Assembly (NCBI RefSeq): GCF_042675705.1
Contig: NZ_JBHTJJ010000012.1
DNA length: 64,000 nt
Source: Ruegeria arenilitoris
GTDB lineage: Bacteria > Pseudomonadota > Alphaproteobacteria > Rhodobacterales > Rhodobacteraceae
Direction: 5' to 3' (one strand)
How positions within the stretch are numbered: the first letter of the stretch is position 1; each line of letters starts with the position of its first letter. The notes under the pieces were generated by a model. It worked only from the letters and a program-made list of their open reading frames with translations, was not told the DNA's origin and made no database searches. The position numbers and the translations under genes were made by a program. Shown piece after piece: positions 16,259 through 25,548 of this stretch.

Positions 16259-17748
16259 GGTCTTTCCTCTCGCGCCAGCACCCGGAACAGACAGACCACC
16301 AGAACCGGGACGATGAAAACAAAGGCGATCGCCGAAATAGCGATCACAGATCTCACCAGCCCGATATCTCCGACAAAGACCATGGCAAGCCCCAACGCAC
16401 CCAGAATTGTCCCCCACACCGTGCGGATCCGGGGAGACGGGTTTTCATCACCACCGGTTCCGATCATCGCAAGGGTAAATCCGGCGCTGACAACGCTGGT
16501 GACCACAAACAGAAACGCCGCGACGATGGTCGCTGTCTGCGTTAGCCCCGACAGTGGAAACCGCTGAAGCAAAGCGAATGTGGTCGCATCCAGGTTCTGC
16601 TGATTGACCACGGACAAGGAACCTTGCTGCCGCAGCGCGTCAAAAAAACCAAGCCCACCAAACACGCCAAACCAAAGGATCGAGAACAAGGTTGGCGCGA
16701 CGATCACACCCAAAAGAAACGCCCGGATCGTTCGACCCCGGGAAATCCGGGCGATGAAGATACCGACGAATGGCGACCAGGCCAGCCACCAGATCATGTA
16801 GTTCAGAGTCCAATCCTGGAACCAGTTGACGAGGTCGTCACCAAAGAACTCGGCCGTGGCAAACCCTGCGGGCAGAACGTGGAACACGTATCGCCCGAAG
16901 CCGCTCACGATACCGTTCATCAGGTATGAGGTGGGGCCAAGGATCAACAGATAGATCATCATTGCCACGGCGATCAGCATCGCAGCATTGGACAGTTTGG
17001 CCATGCCGTCCCCCAGATCCCGGCGCAGAGGGATGACAAAGGCCACACACATGGCGAAAAAGACCGGAAGCGTCAGAGCCGCCGAATCCGCCAAGCCAAG
17101 CAATCCGGCCAGCCCGGTTTGCACCTGAAACACCCCCATGGCCAGCGAGCCAGCCAAACCCACGGCAATGGCAACGATTGACAGAAGGTCAAAGCCCCAG
17201 CCCATCGCCCGCACCCACGGGGCCGACCCCAGAGCGTCGTTCAACGGCGCGCTCAGCAGCAGAGTGCCCCCACGGCGGAACGCGAAATAGGCAATGATCA
17301 GACCGACCACCCCGTAGATTGCCCAGGCATGAAAGCCCCAGTTCAGGTAGGTTACGAACAGAGCGTTTCCGGCGGCCCTCGGATCTGGCTCGTATTTTCT
17401 GAGCTCTTCGAAATGGGTCAGCGGCTCGGCCGCACCATAAAACAGCAGCCCAACCCCCATCCCGGCCGCGAACAGCATGGCGATCCATGCCGGAGTCGAA
17501 AACTCAGGCTCGGCACCATCCGGCCCCAACTGGATGCGCCCAAAGCGCGAAAAGGCCAGAAACAGCGCAACGAACAACAGGCCGCTGGCCTCGAGCATGA
17601 TGAACCAACCCCGGCTTACGAACTGCGTCGCAACCGCGGCAGACGCCAACCGGCCCAGCCCCGCCGGGTCGACAAGACCCCAAATCGCAATGCCTGCGCT
17701 GATCGCAAGCGCGATGACAAGCAGCGAGTTGGTTGATGTGCGGCGCAT
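16255..17748 (-). CDS. BCCT-family betaine/choline/carnitine-type transporter
   Basis: A 497-residue secondary transporter with about 12 hydrophobic segments. Family landmarks are GMGVGLLFYGAAEPLTHF, the LNWGFHAWAIYGVVG segment, and the tryptophan-rich substrate box in WTLNYMIWWLAWSPFVG. ATG 17748 is preceded by AAGGA, so I rejected an earlier in-frame start at 17817. Substrates of the family are quaternary amines such as glycine betaine, choline, carnitine and DMSP. The exact one cannot be told. A 30-residue membrane peptide is translationally coupled downstream. Confidence 0.92.
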   Translation of the reverse strand: MRRTSTNSLLVIALAISAGIAIWGLVDPAGLGRLASAAVATQFVSRGWFIMLEASGLLFVALFLAFSRFGRIQLGPDGAEPEFSTPAWIAMLFAAGMGVGLLFYGAAEPLTHFEELRKYEPDPRAAGNALFVTYLNWGFHAWAIYGVVGLIIAYFAFRRGGTLLLSAPLNDALGSAPWVRAMGWGFDLLSIVAIAVGLAGSLAMGVFQVQTGLAGLLGLADSAALTLPVFFAMCVAFVIPLRRDLGDGMAKLSNAAMLIAVAMMIYLLILGPTSYLMNGIVSGFGRYVFHVLPAGFATAEFFGDDLVNWFQDWTLNYMIWWLAWSPFVGIFIARISRGRTIRAFLLGVIVAPTLFSILWFGVFGGLGFFDALRQQGSLSVVNQQNLDATTFALLQRFPLSGLTQTATIVAAFLFVVTSVVSAGFTLAMIGTGGDENPSPRIRTVWGTILGALGLAMVFVGDIGLVRSVIAISAIAFVFIVPVLVVCLFRVLAREERP

Positions 17749-17921
17749 GGGCTTTGGTCCTTGGATTTGATCCAAGGCCGAGCGTAGAGACCCGCTTGCA
17801 ACCTGTCCAGAAATCAACTTTTTCGAGAATTTTGTTTGAGAACAGCCGAATATCTGTGCCTAATGGCGGAACCGACCAACGGTGGCGGGCCGCAACGGCG
17901 CCGAGCCCGCAGGAGACGTGC

Positions 17922-19004
17922 ATGGCAACTCAACCCAAGGCCGACAACCAGCGCGCGGGCAAGCTTGGGCTGACCTTCTGGTATCAGCTGGTTGTTCTGC
18001 TGTTTCTGACCATCGCGTCATTGGTGCTGGCGTCCTCGGTTCTGATACCGCTTTCCTTCGCCATACTGTTGTTTGTGCTGCTCACTGCAACATCTGACCG
18101 GATCCACCGGATCGTCATTCTGGGCCATTCCGTACCGAAGTGGATGGCGCATCTTGGGGCCTTGTGCCTGATCCTGTTTGGATTGCTGATCATCCTGTCG
18201 ATCCTGTCCAGCCAGGCCGGTCTGGTGTCCGAGGCTTTTCCGAAATACGAAGAGCGCCTGTCCGGTATTCTGGCAAAACTTGTCGCCCTCGTCGGCAACG
18301 AGAACTATGCCGCGGCCCAGAAGGCGCTGAGCCAGATCAACCTGTCGGGTTTTGCCGGCAGCATCATCGGGTCCGCTGGCGCCTTTCTCAGCGCCTTCTT
18401 CCTTGTGCTGCTCTATGTGCCGTTCATGCTGGTCGAACGCCTGCCGATGCAGACCAAGATTGATCTTGCGATCTCGGATCCAACGCTTGCCAGCAAAGTT
18501 CGCAACGTGCTGCACAGCACGTCCGCCAGCATCCAGCGCTATGTCGGGATCAAGACTTTCGTCAGCGCGCTAACCGGGTTCGGCAGCTTTCTTGTCATGT
18601 GGGCGGTCGGGTTGGATTTCGCCGAGACCTGGGCGGTTCTGGCCTTTCTGTTGAATTTCATTCCCACGGTCGGGTCCATCATCGGTGTCGCCCTGCCCTC
18701 TCTGGTCGCTCTTGTCCAGTTCGAGGAATTCAGCCCGTTCCTGATGGTGCTGTTGGGGTGCGGGGCCGTGCAATTCTCGGTCGGCAATATTCTCGAGCCG
18801 ACCTTGCTGGGCAAAAGCCTGAACCTGTCCCCTCTCATGGTCATACTGGCCCTGACATTCTGGACCGCGATCTGGGGCATTCCAGGTGCGCTGATGAGCG
18901 TGCCGATCACTGTCTGTATCATGATCATTCTGACCCACATTCCGGCCACGCGCCCCATCGCCATACTGATGTCGGGCGATGGCCGTGTGGGTCCCAAGGG
19001 CTGA
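17922..19004 (+). CDS. AI-2E family (PerM-type) membrane transporter
   Basis: A 360-residue polytopic membrane protein with a short hydrophilic N-terminus. Paired helices at about residues 22-65 and 75-95 precede a soluble central segment, and a C-terminal bundle contains LLNFIPTVGSIIGVALP and EPTLLGKSLNLSPLMVI, typical of the family. ATG 17922 has AGGAGA 6 nt upstream. The long open frame upstream (from 17733) lies in the divergent promoter region and was not included. Family members export diverse small solutes, and some are Na+/H+ antiporters. It heads a group with two small membrane-associated proteins. Confidence 0.88.
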   Translation: MATQPKADNQRAGKLGLTFWYQLVVLLFLTIASLVLASSVLIPLSFAILLFVLLTATSDRIHRIVILGHSVPKWMAHLGALCLILFGLLIILSILSSQAGLVSEAFPKYEERLSGILAKLVALVGNENYAAAQKALSQINLSGFAGSIIGSAGAFLSAFFLVLLYVPFMLVERLPMQTKIDLAISDPTLASKVRNVLHSTSASIQRYVGIKTFVSALTGFGSFLVMWAVGLDFAETWAVLAFLLNFIPTVGSIIGVALPSLVALVQFEEFSPFLMVLLGCGAVQFSVGNILEPTLLGKSLNLSPLMVILALTFWTAIWGIPGALMSVPITVCIMIILTHIPATRPIAILMSGDGRVGPKG

Positions 19005-19076
19005 TCTCGATGCTGCCAAACCGGATTATCGGCCCATCGCCCGCGCGACTGGCCGCTTCACGAAAGGACAACGCCA

Positions 19077-19352
19077 ATGGTTACCAAAGCGGAACTTGAA
19101 CAGCAGGTCGCTGAGTTGAAGCGACAGCTTGAGGAGCAGGCCGAGGACAAAAAGTCGGGCGCGCGCAAGGGGGGCGAAAAGGTGAAAAAGGCCGTCCAGG
19201 ACATTCCCGATAAGTTGTCGGCCGAGTTCGAAGACTGGTCCGGTGAGATAGAGACCGCGCTGGCCGAGCTGGATGCCATGCCACACAAGAAAGCCATCCT
19301 GTTCGCCCTGGGCGTTTTTGCTCTGGGCTACTTGATCGGTCGGTCCAGGTAG
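19077..19352 (+). CDS. Small C-tail-anchored protein, ElaB/YqjD-like
   Basis: A 91-residue protein with an N-terminal charged coiled-coil segment (about residues 3-25, KAELEQQVAELKRQLEEQ), an amphipathic middle part, and a single C-terminal helix (AILFALGVFALGYLIG) ending in Arg residues. This is the architecture of ElaB/YqjD/DUF883-type proteins. The start ATG is preceded by AAAGGA. It lies 12 nt upstream of a holin-like/YqjE-type gene, a pairing also seen in the yqjD-yqjE locus of other bacteria. Function is unknown, although YqjD-type proteins bind ribosomes in some species. Confidence 0.75.
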   Translation: MVTKAELEQQVAELKRQLEEQAEDKKSGARKGGEKVKKAVQDIPDKLSAEFEDWSGEIETALAELDAMPHKKAILFALGVFALGYLIGRSR

Positions 19353-19363
19353 GAGACAGTCAG

Positions 19364-19834
19364 ATGAGCCGCATTTCCCGAAACATTTCCATCATCCTGC
19401 GCACCGAACGGCTGATCGCTCAGCGGAACATGACCGTCTTGGCCAAACGCGCGGGCTTTTTCGCCGCAGCCGGATTGGCGGGCGGATTGGCCATAATCAT
19501 GCTGAATGTCGCGGGCTATCTTGCTCTGGCGTCAGTGATGTCCAAGCCGTTGGCTGCCTTGGTCATCGCCCTGATCAACCTGATCGTGGCGCTGATACTC
19601 GCGGCCATCGCCAACTCGGTCAGCGCCGAGGCCGACACTACGCCAGTAGCAGAGCTGCGCGACATGGCGATCGGCGATATCGAGGCCGAGGTTCAGGACA
19701 TGATGTCAGAGGCTCGCGAGACGGTTCGCGACCTGAAAACCGTCTCGCGCGACCCTCTGGGAACGATTGCCCCCGGGTTGGTGACAATGATCGCAAGCGC
19801 CGTTCTGAAACACCTGAAGAACCGCAAAGAGTAG
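19364..19834 (+). CDS. Phage-holin-family / YqjE-like membrane protein
   Basis: A 156-residue protein with two adjacent hydrophobic helices (about residues 28-50 and 58-85) and a charged, helical C-terminal region. The layout matches the phage holin superfamily III/YqjE family of small housekeeping membrane proteins. No phage genes lie nearby, so a true holin role is unlikely. It follows the ElaB/YqjD-like gene closely and is probably co-transcribed with it. Substrate or partner is unknown. Confidence 0.72.
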   Translation: MSRISRNISIILRTERLIAQRNMTVLAKRAGFFAAAGLAGGLAIIMLNVAGYLALASVMSKPLAALVIALINLIVALILAAIANSVSAEADTTPVAELRDMAIGDIEAEVQDMMSEARETVRDLKTVSRDPLGTIAPGLVTMIASAVLKHLKNRKE

Positions 19835-19849
19835 GCGGCGACTGCCGCC

Positions 19850-20107
19850 CTAGACCGTCGCTCCTTTTTGGCGGATCAGACAGCCAATGCTGCTGGCGCA
19901 CACACCGACCAGAACGCCGATGATCAGCTCCATCGGCTCGACCTTGGCAAAGGTCCAATGCGCAAAAGCCAGCGTTTCCAGTATTCCGATCACCGCGCCC
20001 ATGGTCGCGGCCAACCACAGTTGGCGGGTCATCATGCCCACCGCAAGGCCCAGAATGCCGGGCAGGCTCAGGATGTTGCCGCCGATTGTTCCAAGAATCT
20101 CAAGCAT
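19850..20107 (-). CDS. Small membrane protein at the end of the nap operon
   Basis: An 85-residue hydrophobic protein with about three predicted membrane segments (residues 8-28, 31-50 and 60-78). I do not recognise a family. It starts 12 nt after the napC stop on the same strand, so it is likely the last cistron of the nap transcript. It is convergent with the holin-like gene. Its position suggests a role linked to periplasmic nitrate reduction or membrane quinol chemistry. This is inference from order alone. Confidence 0.65.
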   Translation of the reverse strand: MLEILGTIGGNILSLPGILGLAVGMMTRQLWLAATMGAVIGILETLAFAHWTFAKVEPMELIIGVLVGVCASSIGCLIRQKGATV

Positions 20108-20119
20108 GTCGTGCCACTC

Positions 20120-20815
20120 CTAGTCGGATGTGCTGTTCAGGAATGACCGGATCTCGGCCGCGCCGGTACTCTGCGCAATTTCGGTGCCGGTCACCGGATC
20201 CAGCGAGGCGACCACTTTCTGATACTCCTCCAGATAGCCCGGCGGCAGGCTGTGCGCGATGCCCTGGTGGCAGTCGATGCAGGTCATGTTCTCGTCGATC
20301 GCACGCTGGTGTTCGTTGGCGGCGCGCGTCTCCTGAATGGTGAAGTCCATGTATTCGAAATTGTGACAGTTGCGGCATTCGCGGCTGTCCGAGGCCTTCA
20401 TCTTTTTCCACACGGCCGAGGCCATCTGCAGGCGGTGATCCTCGTATTTCTCGGGCGTGCTGATGGTGCCGACCAGCTCGTGATAGACGTCTTTCACCGC
20501 CATGATCTTGGCTTCGATCTTGAAGCTCCATTCCTTGGGCACGTGGCAATCGGAACAGATGGCCCGTACGCCGGAATGGTTGTTGTAGTGGATGGTTTCC
20601 CGGTATTCGCCAAGGTTGGTTTCCATCGTGTGGCACGAGACGCAGAATTCTTCGGTATTCGTCATCTCAAGCGTCCAGTGGAACCCACCCCAGAACAGGA
20701 TGCCGGCCAGAAAGCCCGCCAGAACCAGAAAGCCTGCGCTGAACGCGGCGGCCGGTGTCCAGATCCACGCCCAGATGCGGCCGATCAAGCCGCGCTTTTC
20801 AGGAGAGTCTGCCAT
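20120..20815 (-). CDS. napC: Tetrahaem cytochrome c NapC, quinol dehydrogenase
   Basis: A 231-residue membrane-anchored cytochrome. One N-terminal helix (about residues 18-42) precedes four CXXCH haem sites, visible as CVSCH, CSDCH, CRNCH and CIDCH. It oxidises membrane quinol and passes electrons to NapB and NapA in the periplasm. The family layout and length are normal. It is the last recognised nap gene and is followed closely by a small membrane protein. Confidence 0.95.
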   Translation of the reverse strand: MADSPEKRGLIGRIWAWIWTPAAAFSAGFLVLAGFLAGILFWGGFHWTLEMTNTEEFCVSCHTMETNLGEYRETIHYNNHSGVRAICSDCHVPKEWSFKIEAKIMAVKDVYHELVGTISTPEKYEDHRLQMASAVWKKMKASDSRECRNCHNFEYMDFTIQETRAANEHQRAIDENMTCIDCHQGIAHSLPPGYLEEYQKVVASLDPVTGTEIAQSTGAAEIRSFLNSTSD

Positions 20816-20845
20816 ATTCGGTGCTCCTTTCAGTCCAAAGCTGGA

Positions 20846-21283
20846 TCAGTTTCCGGCCGAGGGCTGGAACAGGTTGTCGACCAGAGCCGGCGCATCCGCC
20901 TGCGGCACATGGCACTGGTTGCAGAAATACCGGGTGCCCGCGATCTGATCGAGCTCGTTGCCTTCGCGATCCAGATAGTGGGTCATCGACAGTGTCGGCG
21001 CGTTGCGCTCACCGGCCTTGGTCCAGTCGTGGCAGGACAGGCACTGATTGGTGCGGATGTCGATCTGGTACTGGTCGATCTTGTGCGGGATCAGCGGCGG
21101 CTGCTGGCGATAGTTGCGCTGCATGCGCCCTTCGATGTTGCGGTGCACATCATCAAGGATGGCAGGATCATCGATGTCCGCGCCTCGCAACGTGGTCACG
21201 GACGCGGATTGCGCAAAGGCAAGCCCGGTCACAAGAAGAACAGGGATCAGGGCTATTGCGCCTGTCGCTATTGATTTTTTCAT
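20846..21283 (-). CDS. napB: Di-haem cytochrome c NapB, nitrate reductase small subunit
   Basis: A 145-residue periplasmic protein with a signal peptide (about residues 1-25). Two CXXCH sites are visible in TNQCLSCHDWTKAG and RYFCNQCHVPQADAP. It transfers electrons from NapC to the catalytic subunit NapA. Family motifs such as HKIDQYQIDIRTNQCLSCH are clear. It lies between napH and napC, spaced 12 and 30 nt from them. Confidence 0.95.
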   Translation of the reverse strand: MKKSIATGAIALIPVLLVTGLAFAQSASVTTLRGADIDDPAILDDVHRNIEGRMQRNYRQQPPLIPHKIDQYQIDIRTNQCLSCHDWTKAGERNAPTLSMTHYLDREGNELDQIAGTRYFCNQCHVPQADAPALVDNLFQPSAGN

Positions 21284-21295
21284 CTTGGCACTCCC

Positions 21296-22213
21296 TTAAG
21301 CAGGTCTGGCGGCGCGCGGTTCTGGCGCGGCGGCTGGATCGGGTGGCGCGACGACGGCGTCATCGAACCGGTGAGTAAGTTTGAAGACAACGACCGAGCA
21401 CACATCGATGCAGCGGCCGCACGTGGTGCAATCGGGCGACAGGATCAGCGGGCTGGATCCCGGCTTGCCCTTCAGTGCGGGCGAGATCACCTGGTTCTCA
21501 GGACAGACCGCATAGCAATCCATGCAGTCGTCACAGGCGGCGCGATTGGTCGCGCTGACCCGCAGCAGGCTTTTGGCGCCGATCAGGCCGTAGAAGGCCC
21601 CGACCGGGCAGATATGGCCGCACCATCCGTGCCGGGCCACGAACAGGTCAAAGACAAAGATCGCTACGACCATCGCCCAGACAAAACCCATGCCAAAGAC
21701 CAACCCGCGGTGCAGCATGGTGATCGGATTCACCAGTTCCCAAGCGATTACACCTGTCAGGGCCGACGCGATCAAAACGGTCGCCAATATCCACAGCCGG
21801 GTGCTGCGTTTGGGCTGCCAGCCTTTGGGCAGGTCCAGCCGACGGTGCAGCCAATGCGCGGCGTCCGTGACCGGGTTGATCGGGCACACCCACGAGCAAT
21901 AGACCCGCCCGCCGATCAGCGCATAGGCCACCAGAACGATCAGCCCGCCGACCAGCACGGTCATTTCCGGCCAGTGACCGGCCACCAGACCCTGCAGCAG
22001 GATGAACGGATCGGTCAGCGGCAGCACGTCCAGCGTCAGCGATCCTGCCAGCGTGCCCTTGACGATCCAGATGCCGAACCACGGCCCCAGCAGGAACAAG
22101 ACCAGAAAGAACACCTGACTGAACCGCCGCAGCAGCAGGAACCGATGGGCGCCGAACCATCCCTTGACCTCGCGGGCCTCGTGCCCGACGGGCATATGTG
22201 TCCGCGCCGTCAT
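21296..22213 (-). CDS. napH: Ferredoxin-type membrane protein NapH
   Basis: A 305-residue polytopic membrane protein with four main helices. A cytoplasmic C-terminal region carries two 4Fe-4S motifs, CDDCMDCYAVCP and CTTCGRCIDVCS. A conserved CSWVCP and HGWCGHICPVG lie in the loops, as in the NapH/NosR/RdxA family. The start is in an ATGA overlap with napG. An earlier in-frame start is possible but lies inside napG. NapG and NapH form a quinol dehydrogenase pair. Confidence 0.93.
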   Translation of the reverse strand: MTARTHMPVGHEAREVKGWFGAHRFLLLRRFSQVFFLVLFLLGPWFGIWIVKGTLAGSLTLDVLPLTDPFILLQGLVAGHWPEMTVLVGGLIVLVAYALIGGRVYCSWVCPINPVTDAAHWLHRRLDLPKGWQPKRSTRLWILATVLIASALTGVIAWELVNPITMLHRGLVFGMGFVWAMVVAIFVFDLFVARHGWCGHICPVGAFYGLIGAKSLLRVSATNRAACDDCMDCYAVCPENQVISPALKGKPGSSPLILSPDCTTCGRCIDVCSVVVFKLTHRFDDAVVAPPDPAAAPEPRAARPA

Positions 22214-23028
22214 TGGCCCGCCCCCGGAAGGTTGTAGCCCGGTTCGTATCCGCCCGGCGCGGCAAGGTTGTCCGCGCCCGGTCCGGGCAGGCGATCGGGC
22301 AGATCGATGATGCCTTCGACCAGCGGCCCGCCCTTTTCGGCCTTTTCTTCCCATCCCTTGCGGTAATGTTCGGCCGAACTGCCGCGCGCCAGGCGGACGG
22401 GCAAAACCTTGATCGCGGCCTCGGGTAAAACGCAGCTTTTCTCGCAGACGCCACAGCCGGTGCAGCGGTCGGCATGAACCGTCGGCGCAAAGATCGCATG
22501 GTGGCCGGACCGGTCATTGTGCGACAGCTCCAGCGTGATCGCCTCGTCGATGACAGGGCAGACCCGATAGCACACGTCGCAGCGCAGCCCCAGGAAGTTC
22601 AGGCAGTTCTCCTGGTCCACAAGAACCGCAACACCCATCTTGGCGTCGTCAATGTCCTGCAACCCCTTGTCCAGCGCCCCGGTCGGGCAGGCCGCAACAC
22701 AGGGGATGTCTTCGCACATTTCGCAGGGCACGTCGCGGGCGATGAAATACGGCGTACCGGTCGCCACCGCATCGACGCCCAACTCGGCCAGCTTCAGCGT
22801 GTCATAGGGGCAATCGCGGACGCAAAGCCCGCAGCGGATGCAGGCCCCCAGAAAGCCATCTTCGGGCAACGCCCCCGGTGGGCGCAAGGCCTCGGCTGGC
22901 AGGGCGCGGGCGTCGCGGGCCAGATAGGCCAGCACCGACCCGGCGACCAGACAGCCACCCGCCGCGCGCGCCGAGTCCTGCAGGAACCGGCGCCGTTGCG
23001 GCGAAAGAGGTTTGCCGACCAGAGACAT
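22210..23028 (-). CDS. napG: Ferredoxin-type protein NapG
   Basis: A 272-residue protein with a twin-arginine type N-terminus (PQRRRFLQDSARA) and four cysteine clusters for 4Fe-4S centres, beginning CIRCGLCVRDCP, CEMCEDIPCVAACP, CDVCYRVCP and CTGCGVCEKSC. It is periplasmic and works with NapH. I prefer ATG 23028 over a GTG one codon upstream. AAAGG lies about 9 nt upstream. It overlaps napH by 4 nt. Confidence 0.93.
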   Translation of the reverse strand: MSLVGKPLSPQRRRFLQDSARAAGGCLVAGSVLAYLARDARALPAEALRPPGALPEDGFLGACIRCGLCVRDCPYDTLKLAELGVDAVATGTPYFIARDVPCEMCEDIPCVAACPTGALDKGLQDIDDAKMGVAVLVDQENCLNFLGLRCDVCYRVCPVIDEAITLELSHNDRSGHHAIFAPTVHADRCTGCGVCEKSCVLPEAAIKVLPVRLARGSSAEHYRKGWEEKAEKGGPLVEGIIDLPDRLPGPGADNLAAPGGYEPGYNLPGAGQ

Positions 23029-23055
23029 CACACGCGACCTTTGCGCCCCCTGTCC

Positions 23056-25548
23056 TTACGCCCGCTCGACCTTGCAGGCGCATTTCTTGAAGTCCGTCTC
23101 TTTGGACAGCGGGCAGGTCGCATCCAGCGTCAGCTTGTTGGTCAGCTGGCCCTCGTCGAACCATGGCATGAACACGAGGCCACGCGGCACCTTGTTGCGA
23201 CCACGGGTCTCGACCCGGCTGATCACCTCGCCGCGGCGGGTGGACAGCACGATCTCCTGCCCGCGGCGCACACCGCGTTCCTTGGCGTCCTCGGGGTGCA
23301 TGAACACCACGGCGGCGGGGAAGGCGCGGTGCAGCTCGGGCACGCGGCGGGTCATCGACCCGGAATGCCAGTGCTCCAGCACCCGGCCGGTGCACAGCCA
23401 CAGATCGAACTCTTCGTCCGGCTCCTCTGCTGCCGGTTCGTAGGGCGCAAAGATGATTTTGGCCTTGCCGTCTTTGTGACCATAGAATTTGACGCCGGCA
23501 CCCTCAGGCACATAGGAATCGTAGCCCTCGCGGAAGCGATAGAGCGTCTCTTTCCCGTCCACGACCGGCCAGCGCAGCCCGCGAGCCTGATGATAGGTTT
23601 CGAAGGGCGCCAGATCGTGCCCGTGGCCGCGGCCAAAGCTGGCATATTCCTCGAACAGGCCCTTCTGGACGTAGAAGCCGAAATGCTCGGACTCATCGTT
23701 GTGGAACCCTTCGGCGGTTTCCGACAGCGGATACTGGTCGATCTTGCCGTTGGCAAACAGCACGTCGAACAGGGTCTTGCCGCGATGCTCGGGCATCTTG
23801 GCCAGCAGCTCTTCGTCCCAAACCTCCTCGACGGTGAAGCGTTTCGAGAACTCCATCAGCTGCCACAGGTCCGACTTGGCCTCGCCCGGGGCCTTGACCT
23901 GCTGACGCCAGAACTGGGTGCGGCGTTCGGCGTTGCCGTAGGCGCCTTCTTTCTCGACCCACATGGCGGTGGGCAGAATCAGGTCGGCCGCAACGGCAGT
24001 CACCGTTGGGTACGGATCCGATACGACGATGAAGTTTTCGGGGTTGCGATAACCGGGATAGCCTTCCTCGTTGATATTGGGCGCGGCCTGCATATTGTTG
24101 TTGCACTGCACCCAATAGACGTTCAGGTCACCATCCTTCAGCTTGCGGTTCTGCAGAACCGCGTGGAAACCCGGCTTGGGCGGAATGGTGCCTTCGGGAA
24201 TGTTCCACTTAGTCTCGGTGATCTTGCGGTGTTCATCATTGGTCACCACCATGTCGGCGGGCAGGCGGTGGGCAAAAGTGCCAACCTCGCGCGCGGTGCC
24301 ACAGGCCGAAGGCTGACCGGTCAGCGAGAACGGCGAGTTGCCCGGCTCGGAGATTTTGCCCACCAGCAGGTGCACGTTGTACATCAACGAGTTCACCCAG
24401 GACCCGCGGGTGTGCTGATTGAAGCCCATGGTCCACAGACTCATGACCTTGCGGTTCGGGTCGGCATATTCCTTGGCCAGTTGCTCAAGCTGGTTCGCCG
24501 GCACGCCCGACAACTCGGAGACGTACTCCAGCGTGTAGTCGGCAACCGAGGCGGCGTATTCCTCGAACGAGATCGGCTCCAGCTTGCCCGAGTCCGGGTT
24601 CGCAGCGGCCTGTTGCAGCGGGTTGGTCTCGCGCAGGCCGTAACCGATGTCGGTGGCGGTCTTGGTGATGTTGACGTGGTTCTTGACGAACTCCTCGTTC
24701 ACCGCGCCGGTCTGGATGATGTGGTTTGCGATGTAGTTCAGGATCGCCAGATCGGTCTGCGGCTTGAAGATGATACCGTTGTCGGCCAGCTCGAACGAGC
24801 GGTGCTCGAAAGTCGACAGCACGTGCACCTGCGCGCCCGGCTTGGTCAAGCGGGTATCGGTCAGGCGCGACCACAGGATCGGATGCATCTCGGCCATGTT
24901 CGAACCCCACAGCACGAAGGTGTCGGCATGTTCGAGGTCGTCATAGCAGCCCATCGGCTCATCAATGCCGAAGGTACGCATGAAGCCCACCACGGCCGAG
25001 GCCATGCAGTGCCGCGCGTTCGGGTCGATGTTGTTCGTGCGGAACCCGGCCTTCATCAACTTGGCCGCGGCATAGCCTTCCCACACGGTCCACTGTCCCG
25101 AGCCGAACATGCCCACACTGGTCGGGCCTTTCTTGGCCAGCGCCTCTTTCCACTTCTCGGCCATCACGTCGAAGGCTTCGTCCCAGCTGACAGGTTCGAA
25201 GTCACCGTTCTTGTCATAGACGCCGTTCGACTTGCGCAGCAACGGGGTGGTCAGACGGTCCTTGCCGTACATGATCTTGGAGAGGAAATAGCCCTTGATG
25301 CAGTTCAGCCCCCGGTTCACCGGAGCGTCCGGGTCGCCTTGCGTGGCAACCACGCGGCCTTCCTTGGTGCCTACCAGAACCGAGCAGCCCGTGCCGCAGA
25401 ACCGGCAAGGTGCCTTGTCCCAGCGGATGTCGGCATTGGCGACTTGGGCGGCAGCTTGGCCCGTCGCCAGCGGGATACCGGCCGCAGACGCGGTCGCAGC
25501 GGCGGCGGTTGCTTTCAGAAACGTACGGCGAGATTCGGAAATGGTCAT
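23056..25548 (-). CDS. napA: Periplasmic nitrate reductase catalytic subunit
   Basis: An 830-residue molybdopterin enzyme reducing nitrate to nitrite, close to the length of E. coli NapA. The Tat signal is SRRTFLKATAAAA. The 4Fe-4S cluster motif is CRFCGTGCSV with a later Cys in RGLNCIKGYFLS, and the molybdenum-coordinating Cys lies in DPNARHCMASAVVGF. The start is in an ATGA overlap with napD. The frame remains open far upstream across napD and the next gene, but only this start gives the Tat signal at the N-terminus. Expression is expected under low oxygen through the FNR-type box in front of napF. Confidence 0.98.
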   Translation of the reverse strand: MTISESRRTFLKATAAAATASAAGIPLATGQAAAQVANADIRWDKAPCRFCGTGCSVLVGTKEGRVVATQGDPDAPVNRGLNCIKGYFLSKIMYGKDRLTTPLLRKSNGVYDKNGDFEPVSWDEAFDVMAEKWKEALAKKGPTSVGMFGSGQWTVWEGYAAAKLMKAGFRTNNIDPNARHCMASAVVGFMRTFGIDEPMGCYDDLEHADTFVLWGSNMAEMHPILWSRLTDTRLTKPGAQVHVLSTFEHRSFELADNGIIFKPQTDLAILNYIANHIIQTGAVNEEFVKNHVNITKTATDIGYGLRETNPLQQAAANPDSGKLEPISFEEYAASVADYTLEYVSELSGVPANQLEQLAKEYADPNRKVMSLWTMGFNQHTRGSWVNSLMYNVHLLVGKISEPGNSPFSLTGQPSACGTAREVGTFAHRLPADMVVTNDEHRKITETKWNIPEGTIPPKPGFHAVLQNRKLKDGDLNVYWVQCNNNMQAAPNINEEGYPGYRNPENFIVVSDPYPTVTAVAADLILPTAMWVEKEGAYGNAERRTQFWRQQVKAPGEAKSDLWQLMEFSKRFTVEEVWDEELLAKMPEHRGKTLFDVLFANGKIDQYPLSETAEGFHNDESEHFGFYVQKGLFEEYASFGRGHGHDLAPFETYHQARGLRWPVVDGKETLYRFREGYDSYVPEGAGVKFYGHKDGKAKIIFAPYEPAAEEPDEEFDLWLCTGRVLEHWHSGSMTRRVPELHRAFPAAVVFMHPEDAKERGVRRGQEIVLSTRRGEVISRVETRGRNKVPRGLVFMPWFDEGQLTNKLTLDATCPLSKETDFKKCACKVERA

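Noticed and set aside
19364..19834. Holin-family match as sign of a prophage
   Set aside because: No capsid, tail, integrase or lysis genes are nearby. The YqjE-like family is housekeeping.
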